The translations under genes and the position numbers were made by a program. From contig NZ_CAJGBF010000003.1 in NCBI RefSeq assembly GCF_904424705.1, forward strand, positions 1 through 64,000: a stretch of 64,000 bases of DNA, written 5' to 3'. Below are positions 1 through 7,757 of this stretch, piece by piece (position 1 is the stretch's first letter; the number at the start of each line of letters is the position of its first letter). The notes under the pieces were generated by a model. It was given only the letters and a program-made list of their open reading frames with translations, searched no databases and was not told the DNA's origin. This stretch comes from Rossellomorea arthrocnemi. Lineage in GTDB: Bacteria; Bacillota; Bacilli; Bacillales; Bacillaceae_B.

Positions 1-153
1 ACTATGCCCTGGGGGTTTCTTGCTTTTGTTATAACTTACTACTCACAACAAAAATCTATCCGCAAACATATTTTAACAGGAAATATTGAATCAATAATTA
101 CTGACATTTTTCGTTCATATCTCCGAAAAGTTTTCCTTTGGAGCATACAAAAA

Positions 154-186
154 ATGACAACCTTTAAAAGGTATGTACGATATACT
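154..186 (+). promoter_or_regulatory. Candidate spoIIG operon promoter with long spacer
   Basis: ATGACA at 154-159 and TATACT at 181-186 are separated by 21 bases, too long for a normal sigma-A promoter. The B. subtilis spoIIG promoter is known for unusually wide spacing and Spo0A~P activation. Upstream, TTTTCG (about 109-114) and CGAAAA (124-129) form an inverted pair resembling degenerate 0A boxes (TGTCGAA-like). The rest of 1-252 shows no supportable gene. Confidence 0.45.
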
Positions 187-252
187 TCTGATAAGTCATT
201 GATGTCTGGTAACTGAAAGCTACTAGGTAAAAGTGTTAAAGGAGGGTAGAGA

Positions 253-1179
253 TTGACTTTATATTTGGATGTCATCTGGTTGTTAAATCTGTTAGTAGAC
301 TTTTTCTTGCTATGGTTCACAGGTATCATCCTAAAGAGACAATATGCCCTTTGGAGAATAGGTATCGGAAGTTTGATAGGTTCGGTCATTATTCTCCTGG
401 CTTTTTCACCCTTTGCTCATTTTTCAGGAAACCCTTTTGTAAAGTTATTATTCTCCATTGTTATGGTGTATTCATCCTTTGGCTATAGAAGATTACGCTA
501 TTATTTATCAAATCTTCTTATGTTTTATTTCGTCACCTTCTTAACAGGTGGAATTTTAATTGGGACTCATTATTTTATCAGCTTCGATCCAAGCAGGGAA
601 TCATCTATGCTGATCGCAAGCATACGAGGATTTGGTGACCCGATAAGCTGGGTATTTGTAATGCTTGCTCTGCCGATTGCCTGGTACTTTTCAAAAGGTA
701 GGGTGGATAGCATTGAGCATGTGAAGATTCAATACGATCAACTCCTGGAAGTCAGCATTCAGATTGAAGATTTTCAATGTACCGTAAGCGGTCTTGTGGA
801 TAGTGGGAATCAACTTCAGGATCCAATTTCAAAAAGTCCGGTCATGATCCTGTCCATTGCAGAAATAGAGGGAGGTATCCCGGATGAAATGAAGGCACTT
901 TGCCATGATGTGGATGATATTTTTTCAGGTGATAAGCATATCGACACCCGTTGGTCTGACAGGATGCGTATCGTACCTGCCCAATCGGTAGGAAGGAATA
1001 GTCAGCTTCTTGCTGCCATCAAGCCTGATTCATTAATATTGAAGGATCATGAATCCGAATGGGCCATACCGAACGGGTTAATTGCCTTCAGGGAAGAAGC
1101 TCTGTCAGCCGATGGGAATTTCCAAGCGATCGTCCATCCGAAAATGGCTTCACGAAAGCCGGTGCTTAACGTTTCGTAG
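253..1179 (+). CDS. spoIIGA: Sporulation sigma-E factor-processing peptidase SpoIIGA
   Basis: Membrane-embedded aspartic protease that cleaves the pro-sequence from pro-sigma-E in the mother cell after asymmetric division. The 308-residue protein has a hydrophobic N-terminal half with about five membrane segments (residues 1-150) and a soluble C-terminal protease domain. The catalytic aspartate lies in [12 protein letters not shown] near residues 178-189. The start is a TTG at 253, preceded by AAAGGAGGG (238-246) at correct spacing; it gives the family-typical N-terminus ([11 protein letters not shown]). sigE, its substrate, follows 53 bases downstream, so the two are one operon. A rare start codon may limit its level. 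The identification is secure; the start is well supported by the ribosome site. Confidence 0.97.
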   Translation: MTLYLDVIWLLNLLVDFFLLWFTGIILKRQYALWRIGIGSLIGSVIILLAFSPFAHFSGNPFVKLLFSIVMVYSSFGYRRLRYYLSNLLMFYFVTFLTGGILIGTHYFISFDPSRESSMLIASIRGFGDPISWVFVMLALPIAWYFSKGRVDSIEHVKIQYDQLLEVSIQIEDFQCTVSGLVDSGNQLQDPISKSPVMILSIAEIEGGIPDEMKALCHDVDDIFSGDKHIDTRWSDRMRIVPAQSVGRNSQLLAAIKPDSLILKDHESEWAIPNGLIAFREEALSADGNFQAIVHPKMASRKPVLNVS

Positions 1180-1232
1180 ATCAATTATTACTACTATACT
1201 CACAATTTAAAGAAATAGAAGGGGGAGCAACA

Positions 1233-1952
1233 ATGAAAAAGTTCAAATTCAAATTTTTATACTATTGGTACAAACTGTTAATCAAGCTTGGATTAAAGAC
1301 AGATGAAATTTACTACATAGGTGGCAGTGAAGCACTTCCTCCTCCCTTGACGAAGGAAGAGGAAGAAGTGCTCCTCAATAAGTTGCCAAAGGGAGACAAG
1401 GCAGCGCGTTCCCTGTTAATTGAACGTAATTTAAGGTTGGTTGTATATATCGCCCGAAAGTTTGAAAATACAGGGATTAATATAGAAGACCTGATCAGTA
1501 TCGGAACGATCGGCCTTATTAAAGCAGTCAATACTTTCAATCCAGAAAAAAAAATCAAGTTGGCGACCTACGCTTCAAGATGTATTGAAAATGAGATACT
1601 CATGTACTTAAGAAGAAACAACAAGATCCGTTCAGAGGTTTCATTTGACGAACCCCTAAATATCGATTGGGATGGAAATGAATTGCTGTTATCAGATGTT
1701 CTAGGAACGGATGAGGATATCATTACAAAAGACCTTGAAGCAACAGTCGACAAAAAACTGCTCTTTAATGCCCTGCATCAGCTAACTGACCGTGAGAAAC
1801 AAATTATGGAGCTTCGTTTTGGCTTAATGGGGGAGGAGGAAAAAACCCAGAAAGACGTAGCTGATATGCTGGGGATTTCCCAGTCTTACATTTCCCGATT
1901 GGAAAAAAGGATTATTAAACGTTTAAAGAAGGAATTTAATAAGATGGTCTAA
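1233..1952 (+). CDS. sigE: RNA polymerase sporulation sigma factor SigE (pro-sigma-E)
   Basis: Mother-cell-specific sigma-70 family factor made as an inactive precursor. The first about 27 residues are a basic, hydrophobic, membrane-associating pro-sequence ([16 protein letters not shown]) ending at the YYIGG region, where SpoIIGA cuts. Region 2 spans roughly residues 65-135 ([42 protein letters not shown]), and region 4 with its helix-turn-helix lies near 175-235 ([21 protein letters not shown]). The length of 239 residues is typical. GGGGGAG at about 1220-1226 is the ribosome site. A strong terminator follows the stop codon, separating it from sigG. Confidence 0.98.
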   Translation: MKKFKFKFLYYWYKLLIKLGLKTDEIYYIGGSEALPPPLTKEEEEVLLNKLPKGDKAARSLLIERNLRLVVYIARKFENTGINIEDLISIGTIGLIKAVNTFNPEKKIKLATYASRCIENEILMYLRRNNKIRSEVSFDEPLNIDWDGNELLLSDVLGTDEDIITKDLEATVDKKLLFNALHQLTDREKQIMELRFGLMGEEEKTQKDVADMLGISQSYISRLEKRIIKRLKKEFNKMV

Positions 1953-1958
1953 AAATGT

Positions 1959-1993
1959 AAGCTGACTTTTTCAATTGAAAAAGTCAGCTTTTT
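1959..1993 (+). terminator. Rho-independent terminator after sigE
   Basis: A perfect 14-bp stem, 1959-1972 pairing with 1977-1990, with an AATT loop, runs into a T-tract. It ends the spoIIG operon before sigG. Confidence 0.9.
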
Positions 1994-2088
1994 ATTATTG
2001 TTAAGAATCAAAAAAAATTTACAGCTCATTTATCCAGATATCGTAAGGGATTTGGGATGTTCCCTCAAAATGGTGAGCAGAACGAAAT

Positions 2089-2117
2089 GCATATTTTTCC
2101 TCTTCAAGGAAATACTG
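2089..2117 (+). promoter_or_regulatory. Candidate sigma-F promoter of sigG
   Basis: GCATA at 2089-2093 resembles the sigma-F -35 element, and GGAAATACTG at 2108-2117 fits the GGnnAnAHTR type -10 consensus at every position. The gap of 14 bases is slightly shorter than usual, in keeping with a weak promoter. In B. subtilis sigG is transcribed by sigma-F in the forespore. Confidence 0.5.
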
Positions 2118-2132
2118 AATTTTGTACAGCAG

Positions 2133-2145
2133 CTCCTACAAGGAG
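2133..2145 (+). promoter_or_regulatory. Shine-Dalgarno-occluding hairpin in sigG leader
   Basis: CTCCT (2133-2137), a three-base ACA loop, and AGGAG (2141-2145). The 3' arm is the Shine-Dalgarno sequence of sigG (ATG 2154). A comparable leader hairpin damping sigG translation has been described for B. subtilis. Confidence 0.55.
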
Positions 2146-2153
2146 GGGAAAGA

Positions 2154-2930
2154 ATGACACGTAATAAAGTCGAGATTTGTGGCGTGGATACGTCCAAATT
2201 GCCAGTCCTCAAAAATGATGAAATGAGAATTCTATTCAAGGAAATGCAAGCAGGTGACATCACCGCTAGAGAAAAACTGGTTAATGGAAATTTGCGCCTC
2301 GTCTTAAGTGTAATTCAACGCTTTAATAACCGTGGTGAGTATGTTGATGATTTATTTCAAGTAGGGTGTATCGGATTAATGAAATCCATCGATAATTTTG
2401 ATTTAGGTCAGAACGTTCGATTCTCTACATACGCGGTTCCTATGATCATAGGGGAGATCCGTCGATATCTAAGAGATAATAACCCAATAAGAGTGTCCCG
2501 TTCACTGCGGGACATTGCGTACAAGGCTCTGCAAGTAAGAGAGAAATTAATGGGGGAAACATCCAAGGAACCAACTGCAGAAGAAATTGCTAAAGTTCTT
2601 GATGTATCCCACGAGGAAATTGTGTTTGCACTGGATGCCATCCAGGACCCCGTTTCGTTGTTTGAACCCATATATAATGATGGAGGAGACCCAATATTCG
2701 TAATGGATCAACTGAGCGACGAAAAGAACCGTGATTTCCATTGGATTGAAGAAATTGCCCTTCAAGAAGGAATGAGACGATTAAATGATCGTGAAAAACT
2801 CATTATCAGCAAACGCTTCTTTCAAGGAAAAACTCAAATGGAAGTCGCTGACGAAATCGGCATCTCCCAAGCACAAGTATCAAGACTCGAAAAAGCAGCA
2901 ATCAAACAAATGAACAAAAATATTCAGTGA
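2154..2930 (+). CDS. sigG: RNA polymerase sporulation sigma factor SigG
   Basis: Late forespore sigma factor that turns on spore-coat-independent forespore genes such as small acid-soluble proteins and germination receptors. The 258-residue protein has region 2 near residues 45-115 (NLRLVLSVIQRFNNRG, DLFQVGCIGLMKSID, STYAVPMIIGEIRR), region 3 near 115-195, and region 4 with its helix-turn-helix near 210-255 (MEVADEIGISQAQVSRLEKAA). An in-frame extension upstream to 1998 exists, but the ATG at 2154 with AGGAGGGG just ahead gives the conserved N-terminus (MTRNKVEICGVDTSKLP). It is preceded by a sigE terminator and its own sigma-F-like promoter. The family normally interacts with anti-sigma factors such as CsfB and SpoIIAB. 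Confidence 0.98.
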   Translation: MTRNKVEICGVDTSKLPVLKNDEMRILFKEMQAGDITAREKLVNGNLRLVLSVIQRFNNRGEYVDDLFQVGCIGLMKSIDNFDLGQNVRFSTYAVPMIIGEIRRYLRDNNPIRVSRSLRDIAYKALQVREKLMGETSKEPTAEEIAKVLDVSHEEIVFALDAIQDPVSLFEPIYNDGGDPIFVMDQLSDEKNRDFHWIEEIALQEGMRRLNDREKLIISKRFFQGKTQMEVADEIGISQAQVSRLEKAAIKQMNKNIQ

Positions 2931-2940
2931 AAAAAGAAAT

Positions 2941-3056
2941 GCGGAGGCGGCTCGTTCAGCCCTGACAAGCACAACAGGGAAATCCCAAAAGGCGTATTTT
3001 GCCTTATGGGATTTTTCAGTTGTGACCTCGAGGGGCTAGCCGCAGCAGCTGGACAA
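2941..3056. repeat. Structured intergenic repeat, copy 1
   Basis: A 116-base element able to fold into one long hairpin of five stems: 2947-2952/3038-3043, 2958-2962/3033-3037, 2970-2975/3019-3024, 2980-2987/3007-3014 and 2989-2993/3001-3005. Unpaired blocks GACAAGCA, GACCTCGAG and AGCTGGACAA are shared with copy 2. From memory this resembles repeats scattered between genes in Bacillaceae genomes; its function is unknown to me. It carries no coding potential that I can support. Confidence 0.75.
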
Positions 3057-3063
3057 CGAAATT

Positions 3064-3180
3064 CGGAAGGGCTTTGCCCAGAGGCGACAAGCATAAGGCG
3101 AACCATCCGGAAAGGCGTACTTTGCCTTTTTGGATGGTTTGACTTTTGACCTCGAGCCTCTAAGCCCTGTAGCTGGACAA
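3064..3180. repeat. Structured intergenic repeat, copy 2
   Basis: Lies directly after copy 1 in the same orientation. It has the same architecture with different stem sequences: 3068-3074/3162-3168, 3080-3084/3157-3161, 3092-3097/3143-3148 (one mismatch), 3101-3108/3132-3139 and 3111-3116/3124-3129. Unpaired GACAAGCA, GACCTCGAG and AGCTGGACAA are conserved. Together with copy 1 and the following terminator it fills the gene-free 2931-3325 region. Confidence 0.75.
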
Positions 3181-3184
3181 AGAA

Positions 3185-3227
3185 AAGAAAGGCAGATCTC
3201 CTTCAGGGAAGGTCTGCCTTTCTTTTT
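3185..3227 (+). terminator. Rho-independent terminator downstream of the sigG repeats
   Basis: A 12-bp stem, 3185-3196 with 3213-3224, followed by TTTTT. It probably ends the sigG transcript after it has read through both repeat copies. Confidence 0.85.
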
Positions 3228-3325
3228 GCTGCATACACTTATAATATCTACTTGAAAAGGGTGAAAAGTGTGTCCATGCACATTTGCCAAACAATAATGA
3301 ACAACATGAAAAGAGGGTGTAGAAT

Positions 3326-3613
3326 ATGGTGCGTATTTCTGAATTCCAGGTGAAGGATGTCGTGAGTATTTCAGATGGGCGGAAATTAGGCAATATTGGT
3401 GATATTGAAATCAACCTGGATACTGGAAGAATTGAGGCAATCGTGATTGGGACAGGAGGGAAGATATTGGGCTTTTTCGGAAAAGACGAAGATATTGTGA
3501 TTCCCTGGAGCAGTATCGTAAAAATAGGGGAAGATGTGATTCTGGTGAGATATAAAGACAGCCACTATATTCAAGGACAATTGCAGGAACCGAAACAATC
3601 CCCCGATACATGA
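3326..3613 (+). CDS. ylmC: YlmC/YmxH family PRC-barrel sporulation protein
   Basis: A 95-residue protein made almost entirely of one PRC-barrel domain (residues 1-80; KDVVSISDGRKLGNIGDIEI, then GKDEDIVIPWSSIVKIGEDVILV). Members of the YlmC/YmxH family are small, usually sporulation-associated proteins with no established biochemical role; PRC barrels commonly mediate protein or ribosome interactions. ATG 3326 has AAGAGGGTG (3310-3318) upstream. It is first in the ylm cluster and lies 51 bases before pgeF. In B. subtilis an ABC-type gene, ylmA, would precede it; here that gene is absent. Confidence 0.85.
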   Translation: MVRISEFQVKDVVSISDGRKLGNIGDIEINLDTGRIEAIVIGTGGKILGFFGKDEDIVIPWSSIVKIGEDVILVRYKDSHYIQGQLQEPKQSPDT

Positions 3614-3664
3614 CGAATCTTCAAGTTCTATGGTACACTAAATAAAAAACGAAGGAGATTCAAC

Positions 3665-4483
3665 GTGTCTAAAGAGCCTTTTGTAGTAAAGACAGACGCT
3701 TTTTATACCATTAGTAAATGGGCGAAAGAAAACCCAAAACTAGTCGCGGGAATAACAACAAAGCGTGGTGGAATAAGTGCCAAACCGTATGATTCATTCA
3801 ATATGGGTTTCCATGTAGGTGACAAGGACACGTCAGTCAACTTGAACCGCCAATCCCTTGCTTCAGTTCTTAATATGCCTCTCGAAAAATGGGTAGCGGC
3901 TGAACAAACACATGGGAACAATATATACTCTCCAAATTCAGAAGATGCAGGGAAAGGTTCAGGAAACTATTATAGCAGCATTAAAGACACCGACGGATTC
4001 TTAACGGGAGAAAGCAATATTCTGTTAACGATGTGTTATGCAGATTGTGTCCCCCTTTATTTCCTGGACAGAGCGACGGGGACAATTGGATTGGCTCACG
4101 CCGGGTGGAAGGGGACAGTTCTTGAAATAGGTCCGAAAATGGTCGGTGAGTTTATTGCAAAAGGGTCGACGGTTTCTTCGATAGAAGTGGTCATTGGGCC
4201 GTCCATATGCAAAGATTGCTATACGGTGGACGACTATGTGATTGATAAAGTGAAAAAAACACTAGAAGATGAAAACAACTTACCCTATAATTTAAAAGAA
4301 GAGGGACAGTACAACCTCGACCTGAAGAAGTTAAATCAACAGCTCTTAATTCAGAGCGGTTTACATTCTGAACAAATCCTTACTTCCAGTTTTTGTTCGT
4401 CCTGTCACGAGGAATTTTTCTCTTATAGAAGAGATGGTGGGGAAACGGGGAGAATAATGAGTTTTATTGGCTGGAAGGAGTAA
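3665..4483 (+). CDS. pgeF: Peptidoglycan editing factor PgeF (YlmD, laccase-domain purine nucleoside phosphorylase family)
   Basis: Cytoplasmic zinc protein of the multicopper polyphenol oxidase-like DUF152 family. Characterised relatives act on purine nucleosides or keep incorrect amino acids out of peptidoglycan precursors. Metal-binding residues are visible in CADCVP (near residue 124) and AHAGWKG (near 146). The length of 272 residues is normal. The start is GTG 3665, with GAAGGAG about seven bases upstream, and the protein then reads [12 protein letters not shown]. ylmE follows after four bases, indicating translational coupling. The biochemical role is inferred from the family. Confidence 0.9.
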   Translation: MSKEPFVVKTDAFYTISKWAKENPKLVAGITTKRGGISAKPYDSFNMGFHVGDKDTSVNLNRQSLASVLNMPLEKWVAAEQTHGNNIYSPNSEDAGKGSGNYYSSIKDTDGFLTGESNILLTMCYADCVPLYFLDRATGTIGLAHAGWKGTVLEIGPKMVGEFIAKGSTVSSIEVVIGPSICKDCYTVDDYVIDKVKKTLEDENNLPYNLKEEGQYNLDLKKLNQQLLIQSGLHSEQILTSSFCSSCHEEFFSYRRDGGETGRIMSFIGWKE

Positions 4484-4487
4484 TAAA

Positions 4488-5162
4488 ATGAAGGTTTCGG
4501 AAAACGTAAAAATTATCAAGGAAAACATTCAACGTGCCTGTGAACGCAGTGGAAGAATGACAGAAGACATAAATATTGTCGCGGTTACGAAATACGTATC
4601 CATTGAACGGGCAGAAGAGGCGGTTAAAGCAGGTCTTATCCACTTAGGGGAAAACCGGGATGAAGGACTGATCTCTAAGTGGGAGGTTTTATTGGACAAG
4701 CCCCAGTGGCATTTCATTGGCACCCTGCAGTCAAGGAAGGTCAAAAACATCATTGATAAAGTATCATACATACACTCCCTGGATCGTCTGTCATTGGCGA
4801 AAGAAATTCATAAGAGGGCGGATAAGCCAGTGTCTTGTTTCGTTCAAGTGAATGTGTCGGGAGAAGAGTCCAAGCATGGTATTTCTCCTGAAAAAGTGAA
4901 GGAATTTATCGGCAAATTGAATAGCTTTTTCAATATTAAAGTCGTTGGATTAATGACGATGGCTCCGCATACGGATGATGAACTATTCTTACGTTCCTGT
5001 TTCAGGCAACTGAAAACCATTCAGGAAGAAATACATTCACTCAACCTTCCTTACGCCCCGTGTACGGAATTATCCATGGGGATGAGCAATGATTACATGA
5101 TTGCGATCGAAGAAGGTGCCACATTTATTCGTATTGGAACTGCATTAGTTGGAAATGACTGA
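4488..5162 (+). CDS. ylmE: YggS/YlmE family pyridoxal phosphate homeostasis protein
   Basis: A 224-residue alanine-racemase-N-terminal-fold protein that binds PLP through the lysine in VAVTKYVS (residue 36-37 region) and helps balance PLP pools; it has no known enzyme activity. Other family marks are [17 protein letters not shown], and the C-terminal SMGMSNDY and RIGTALVG that hold the phosphate. ATG 4488 follows GGAAGGAG within the end of pgeF. An in-frame extension upstream to 4467 lies inside pgeF and is disfavoured. It sits before sepF as in other Gram-positive bacteria. Confidence 0.93.
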   Translation: MKVSENVKIIKENIQRACERSGRMTEDINIVAVTKYVSIERAEEAVKAGLIHLGENRDEGLISKWEVLLDKPQWHFIGTLQSRKVKNIIDKVSYIHSLDRLSLAKEIHKRADKPVSCFVQVNVSGEESKHGISPEKVKEFIGKLNSFFNIKVVGLMTMAPHTDDELFLRSCFRQLKTIQEEIHSLNLPYAPCTELSMGMSNDYMIAIEEGATFIRIGTALVGND

Positions 5163-5178
5163 GAGGGGATGAATACAA

Positions 5179-5622
5179 ATGGGTATTAAATCAAAGTTTA
5201 AAACGTTCTTTTTGCTGGATGAAGATGAATATGATTATGAAGAAGAAAAGTATGAAGAAGAATACGAGGAGAAAAAGCCTATGAAGTCGCAGCTTTCAAA
5301 TTCGAAACAAAATGTTGTGAGCCTTCAAAGTGTACAAAAATCTTCAAAAATGATTCTTGTTGAACCGAGAGTATATGCGGAGGCCCAGGAAATAGCTGAC
5401 CATCTGAAGAATCGCAGGTCTGTACTCGTTAATCTTCAGCGGATACAACATGATCAGGCAAAGCGGATCGTCGATTTTCTCAGTGGCACCGTGTATGCCA
5501 TCGGAGGAGACATTCAGCGGGTAGGCGATAATATTTTTCTGTGCACACCAGACAATGTAGAAGTAAGCGGTAATATTTCTGAGTTCTTGAAAGAGGAAGA
5601 CCTATCAGATTCGAGGTGGTAA
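5179..5622 (+). CDS. sepF: Cell division protein SepF
   Basis: Membrane-tethered partner of FtsZ that forms rings or arcs and bundles FtsZ polymers during septation. The N-terminus ([17 protein letters not shown]) is an amphipathic membrane-binding helix, followed by a very acidic Glu/Asp/Tyr-rich linker (about residues 12-34) and the conserved SepF core (about 55-140; [40 protein letters not shown]). The length of 147 residues is typical. It lies between ylmE and ylmG, the standard order, with GAGAGGGG 5' of the ATG. Confidence 0.97.
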   Translation: MGIKSKFKTFFLLDEDEYDYEEEKYEEEYEEKKPMKSQLSNSKQNVVSLQSVQKSSKMILVEPRVYAEAQEIADHLKNRRSVLVNLQRIQHDQAKRIVDFLSGTVYAIGGDIQRVGDNIFLCTPDNVEVSGNISEFLKEEDLSDSRW

Positions 5623-5630
5623 TGTAAACT

Positions 5631-5894
5631 ATGGTAATGCTTTATGAAATCTTGTATAAACTAATACAATTATATTCCTGGGCGTTAATTATTTATATTT
5701 TAATGTCCTGGTTTCCAAGTGCAAGAGAGACGTCGATCGGACAGTTCCTTGCAAGGATCTGCGAACCGTATTTAGAACCTTTTAGACGTTTTGTTCCATC
5801 GATCGGGATGATTGATATTTCACCGATTGTGGCATTCATTGTGTTGAACCTGGCGCAATCGGGTTTATACCAATTGTTCAAGTGGCTTATTTAA
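5631..5894 (+). CDS. ylmG: YggT family membrane protein YlmG
   Basis: An 87-residue integral membrane protein with two hydrophobic segments (residues about 10-28 and 65-85) separated by the family signature [11 protein letters not shown]. YggT proteins co-occur with sepF and are linked to division or envelope biology, without a defined activity. The GAGGTGG at 5613-5619 serves the ATG at 5631; a second in-frame ATG at 5637 is possible. A terminator follows, so this ends the ylmC-ylmG transcript. Confidence 0.9.
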   Translation: MVMLYEILYKLIQLYSWALIIYILMSWFPSARETSIGQFLARICEPYLEPFRRFVPSIGMIDISPIVAFIVLNLAQSGLYQLFKWLI

Positions 5895-5917
5895 TCGGGA
5901 CTAAGAATCCAACCATT

Positions 5918-5955
5918 AAGGACTGAAACCGGTCAAACCGTTTCAGTCCTTTTAT
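5918..5955 (+). terminator. Rho-independent terminator after ylmG
   Basis: A 12-bp stem, 5918-5929 with 5940-5951, is followed by TTTTATTTT. Confidence 0.88.
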
Positions 5956-5984
5956 TTTGGGTAAATAAAGGAGGGGATGAACTC

Positions 5985-6755
5985 TTGTCTTCAATCTATC
6001 AACACTTTAGACCTGATGAAAAAGAGTTTGTGGATGCTGTTTTAGAGTGGAAGAACACGGTTGAACAACAATATGCGCCGAAACGGACGGACTTTTTGGA
6101 TCCAAGACAGCAACATATTGTCGAGTCGATTGTAGGAAATAACGATGAAATCATGCTTTCCTTCTTTCCGGAAGATACAGAACGGAAACGAGCTTTATTG
6201 TATCCTTCCTATTTCCAACCGGGAGAAGAAGATTTTGGAATAAAGGTTTTTGAAATACAGTATCCGTCGAAGTTTGTTACAATAGAGCATAGACAGGTAT
6301 TAGGGACCCTAATGTCTCTTGGCTTGAAGCGGGATAAATTTGGGGATATTGTGACTGGCGATGAGACCATCCATTTGTTGCTTGCAGATGAAATCTCAGA
6401 TTACGTTCGCATGGAACTCAACCAAATAGGAAAAGCCAAGGTATCTTTAAAAGATATACCATTGCATGAAAAAATGGGAAGTCTGGAAGAGTGGCAGGAA
6501 AATACAACGACTGTCAGTTCATTAAGGCTTGACGTCGTACTCGCTGCAATTTACAATGATTCCCGCCAAAAGGCTCAAACATTGATAAAAAGCGGTCATG
6601 TGAAAGTGAATTGGAAAACCGTTGAAAATCCGTCTTTCGAAGTGCAAGCGGCAGATGTACTATCCTCAAGAGGGTATGGAAGAAGTAAGTTATTGTCCAT
6701 CGAAGGAAGAACCAAAAGGGACAAATGGCGAATCTCTGTGGGGATCCTGAAATAA
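5985..6755 (+). CDS. ylmH: S4-domain RNA-binding protein YlmH
   Basis: A 256-residue protein with an N-terminal alpha/beta region (1-170) and a C-terminal S4 RNA-binding domain (about 180-240; LRLDVVLAAIYNDSRQKAQ, SGHVKVNWK). YlmH is a paralogue of RqcP and in B. subtilis can act with RqcH in adding alanine tails on stalled 60S/50S complexes. It starts at TTG 5985, with AAAGGAGGGG (5967-5976) at good spacing; no ATG in frame gives a better N-terminus. It lies between ylmG and divIVA in the conserved cluster. Its RQC role is from family knowledge. Confidence 0.9.
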   Translation: MSSIYQHFRPDEKEFVDAVLEWKNTVEQQYAPKRTDFLDPRQQHIVESIVGNNDEIMLSFFPEDTERKRALLYPSYFQPGEEDFGIKVFEIQYPSKFVTIEHRQVLGTLMSLGLKRDKFGDIVTGDETIHLLLADEISDYVRMELNQIGKAKVSLKDIPLHEKMGSLEEWQENTTTVSSLRLDVVLAAIYNDSRQKAQTLIKSGHVKVNWKTVENPSFEVQAADVLSSRGYGRSKLLSIEGRTKRDKWRISVGILK

Positions 6756-6844
6756 TTTCAGAAAAATAAAGGAAATCCCCCACATACTGTCGAAATTTTA
6801 GTTATAATAAATATGTAATTCACCAAGTACTGGAGGTGGCTCCC

Positions 6845-7360
6845 ATGCCTTTAACGCCATTAGACATACATAATAAAGAATTTAGTCGTGGCTTTCGTGG
6901 TTATGATGAGGATGAGGTTAATGAATTTTTAGATCAGATTATTAAAGATTACGAAATTCTGATCCGTGAGAAGAAAGAAACGGAAGAACGTTTGAACTCT
7001 TTGAATGAACGTTTAGGTCATTTTACCAACATTGAGGAAACGTTAAACAAATCAATCGTCATTGCTCAAGAAGCAGGGGAAGAAGTCAAGAGAAATGCAA
7101 TGAAAGAGTCAAAGCTCATCATTAAAGAAGCAGAGAAAAATGCTGATCGAATCGTGAACGAATCATTGTCAAAGGCCCGTAAGATCGCCATTGAAATTGA
7201 AGAGCTCAAAAAACAGTCAAAAGTGTTCAGGACCCGATTCAAAATGTTGATCGAAGCCCAACTGGATCTTCTTGATACAAATGACTGGGATCAATTGATG
7301 GAATTCGATTTGGATGCAACGGATTTAAAAACTTTAAAAGAAGAAGAGACATTGTCTTGA
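6845..7360 (+). CDS. divIVA: Cell division initiation / polar scaffold protein DivIVA
   Basis: Coiled-coil protein that recognises negatively curved membrane at septa and poles, recruits MinJ/MinCD, and helps anchor chromosome origins during sporulation. The 171 residues comprise the N-terminal lipid-binding domain (MPLTPLDIHNKEFSRGFRG to residue about 55) and a long coiled coil (60-150), ending in an acidic tail. The ATG at 6845 follows GGAGGTGG (6832-6839); a GTG three codons upstream is inside the ribosome site and rejected. TATAAT at 6803-6808 is a possible -10, but I see no matching -35. Confidence 0.97.
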   Translation: MPLTPLDIHNKEFSRGFRGYDEDEVNEFLDQIIKDYEILIREKKETEERLNSLNERLGHFTNIEETLNKSIVIAQEAGEEVKRNAMKESKLIIKEAEKNADRIVNESLSKARKIAIEIEELKKQSKVFRTRFKMLIEAQLDLLDTNDWDQLMEFDLDATDLKTLKEEETLS

Positions 7361-7385
7361 CGAAAAGAGCAATACTTTCATATAA

Positions 7386-7414
7386 TTGAACAACAATCTT
7401 AATTGTCATATAGG
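7386..7414 (+). promoter_or_regulatory. Possible sigma-A promoter of the ileS T-box transcript
   Basis: TTGAAC (7386-7391), 17 bases, then TATAGG (7409-7414). The -35 is good and the -10 imperfect, but the position just upstream of the T-box leader fits. Confidence 0.4.
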
Positions 7415-7424
7415 CTAAGACAGG

Positions 7425-7664
7425 GACAGTACGTTCTAGTAAGGAATCCTTTCTAGCGAGTCGGGGACGGTGTGAGCCCGACAGGGAAAGAAGCGCGGAA
7501 TATCACCCTCGAGCCCTATTCATGAAATTCAAAATGGAGAGTAATGATTAGCGATTTATTCACGTTACGAATCATAACAAGTGAAGACCCTATTCGGTCT
7601 TTATGAGGGTGGTACCGCGGGAAAAGCTTTCTCGTCCCTTTTCAGGGATGAGAAAGCTTTTTTT
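7425..7664 (+). promoter_or_regulatory. T-box riboswitch (isoleucine tRNA-sensing) upstream of ileS
   Basis: The T-box sequence AGGGTGGTACCGCG occupies 7606-7619 and pairs with the acceptor end of uncharged tRNA. The probable specifier codon is ATC (Ile) at 7502-7504, within GAATATCACC in the Stem I region. The terminator is 7623-7633 paired with 7650-7660, followed by TTTTTTT; GGGAAAAGC before it can take part in the alternative antiterminator. Uncharged tRNA-Ile should allow read-through into ileS. This leader and spacer fill 7361-7757. Confidence 0.93.
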
Positions 7665-7757
7665 ATTTTTCAAAAAGGAAAGTACTTCCTGTCTGATTAG
7701 GAAGTCCAGGAATTAGAAAAGATGGCAATGAAGAGACACGTTTAGGAGGAAGATTTC

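Noticed and set aside
4..216. 70-codon open frame upstream of spoIIGA
   Set aside because: No ribosome site, no recognisable domain, and it runs through the spoIIG promoter region.
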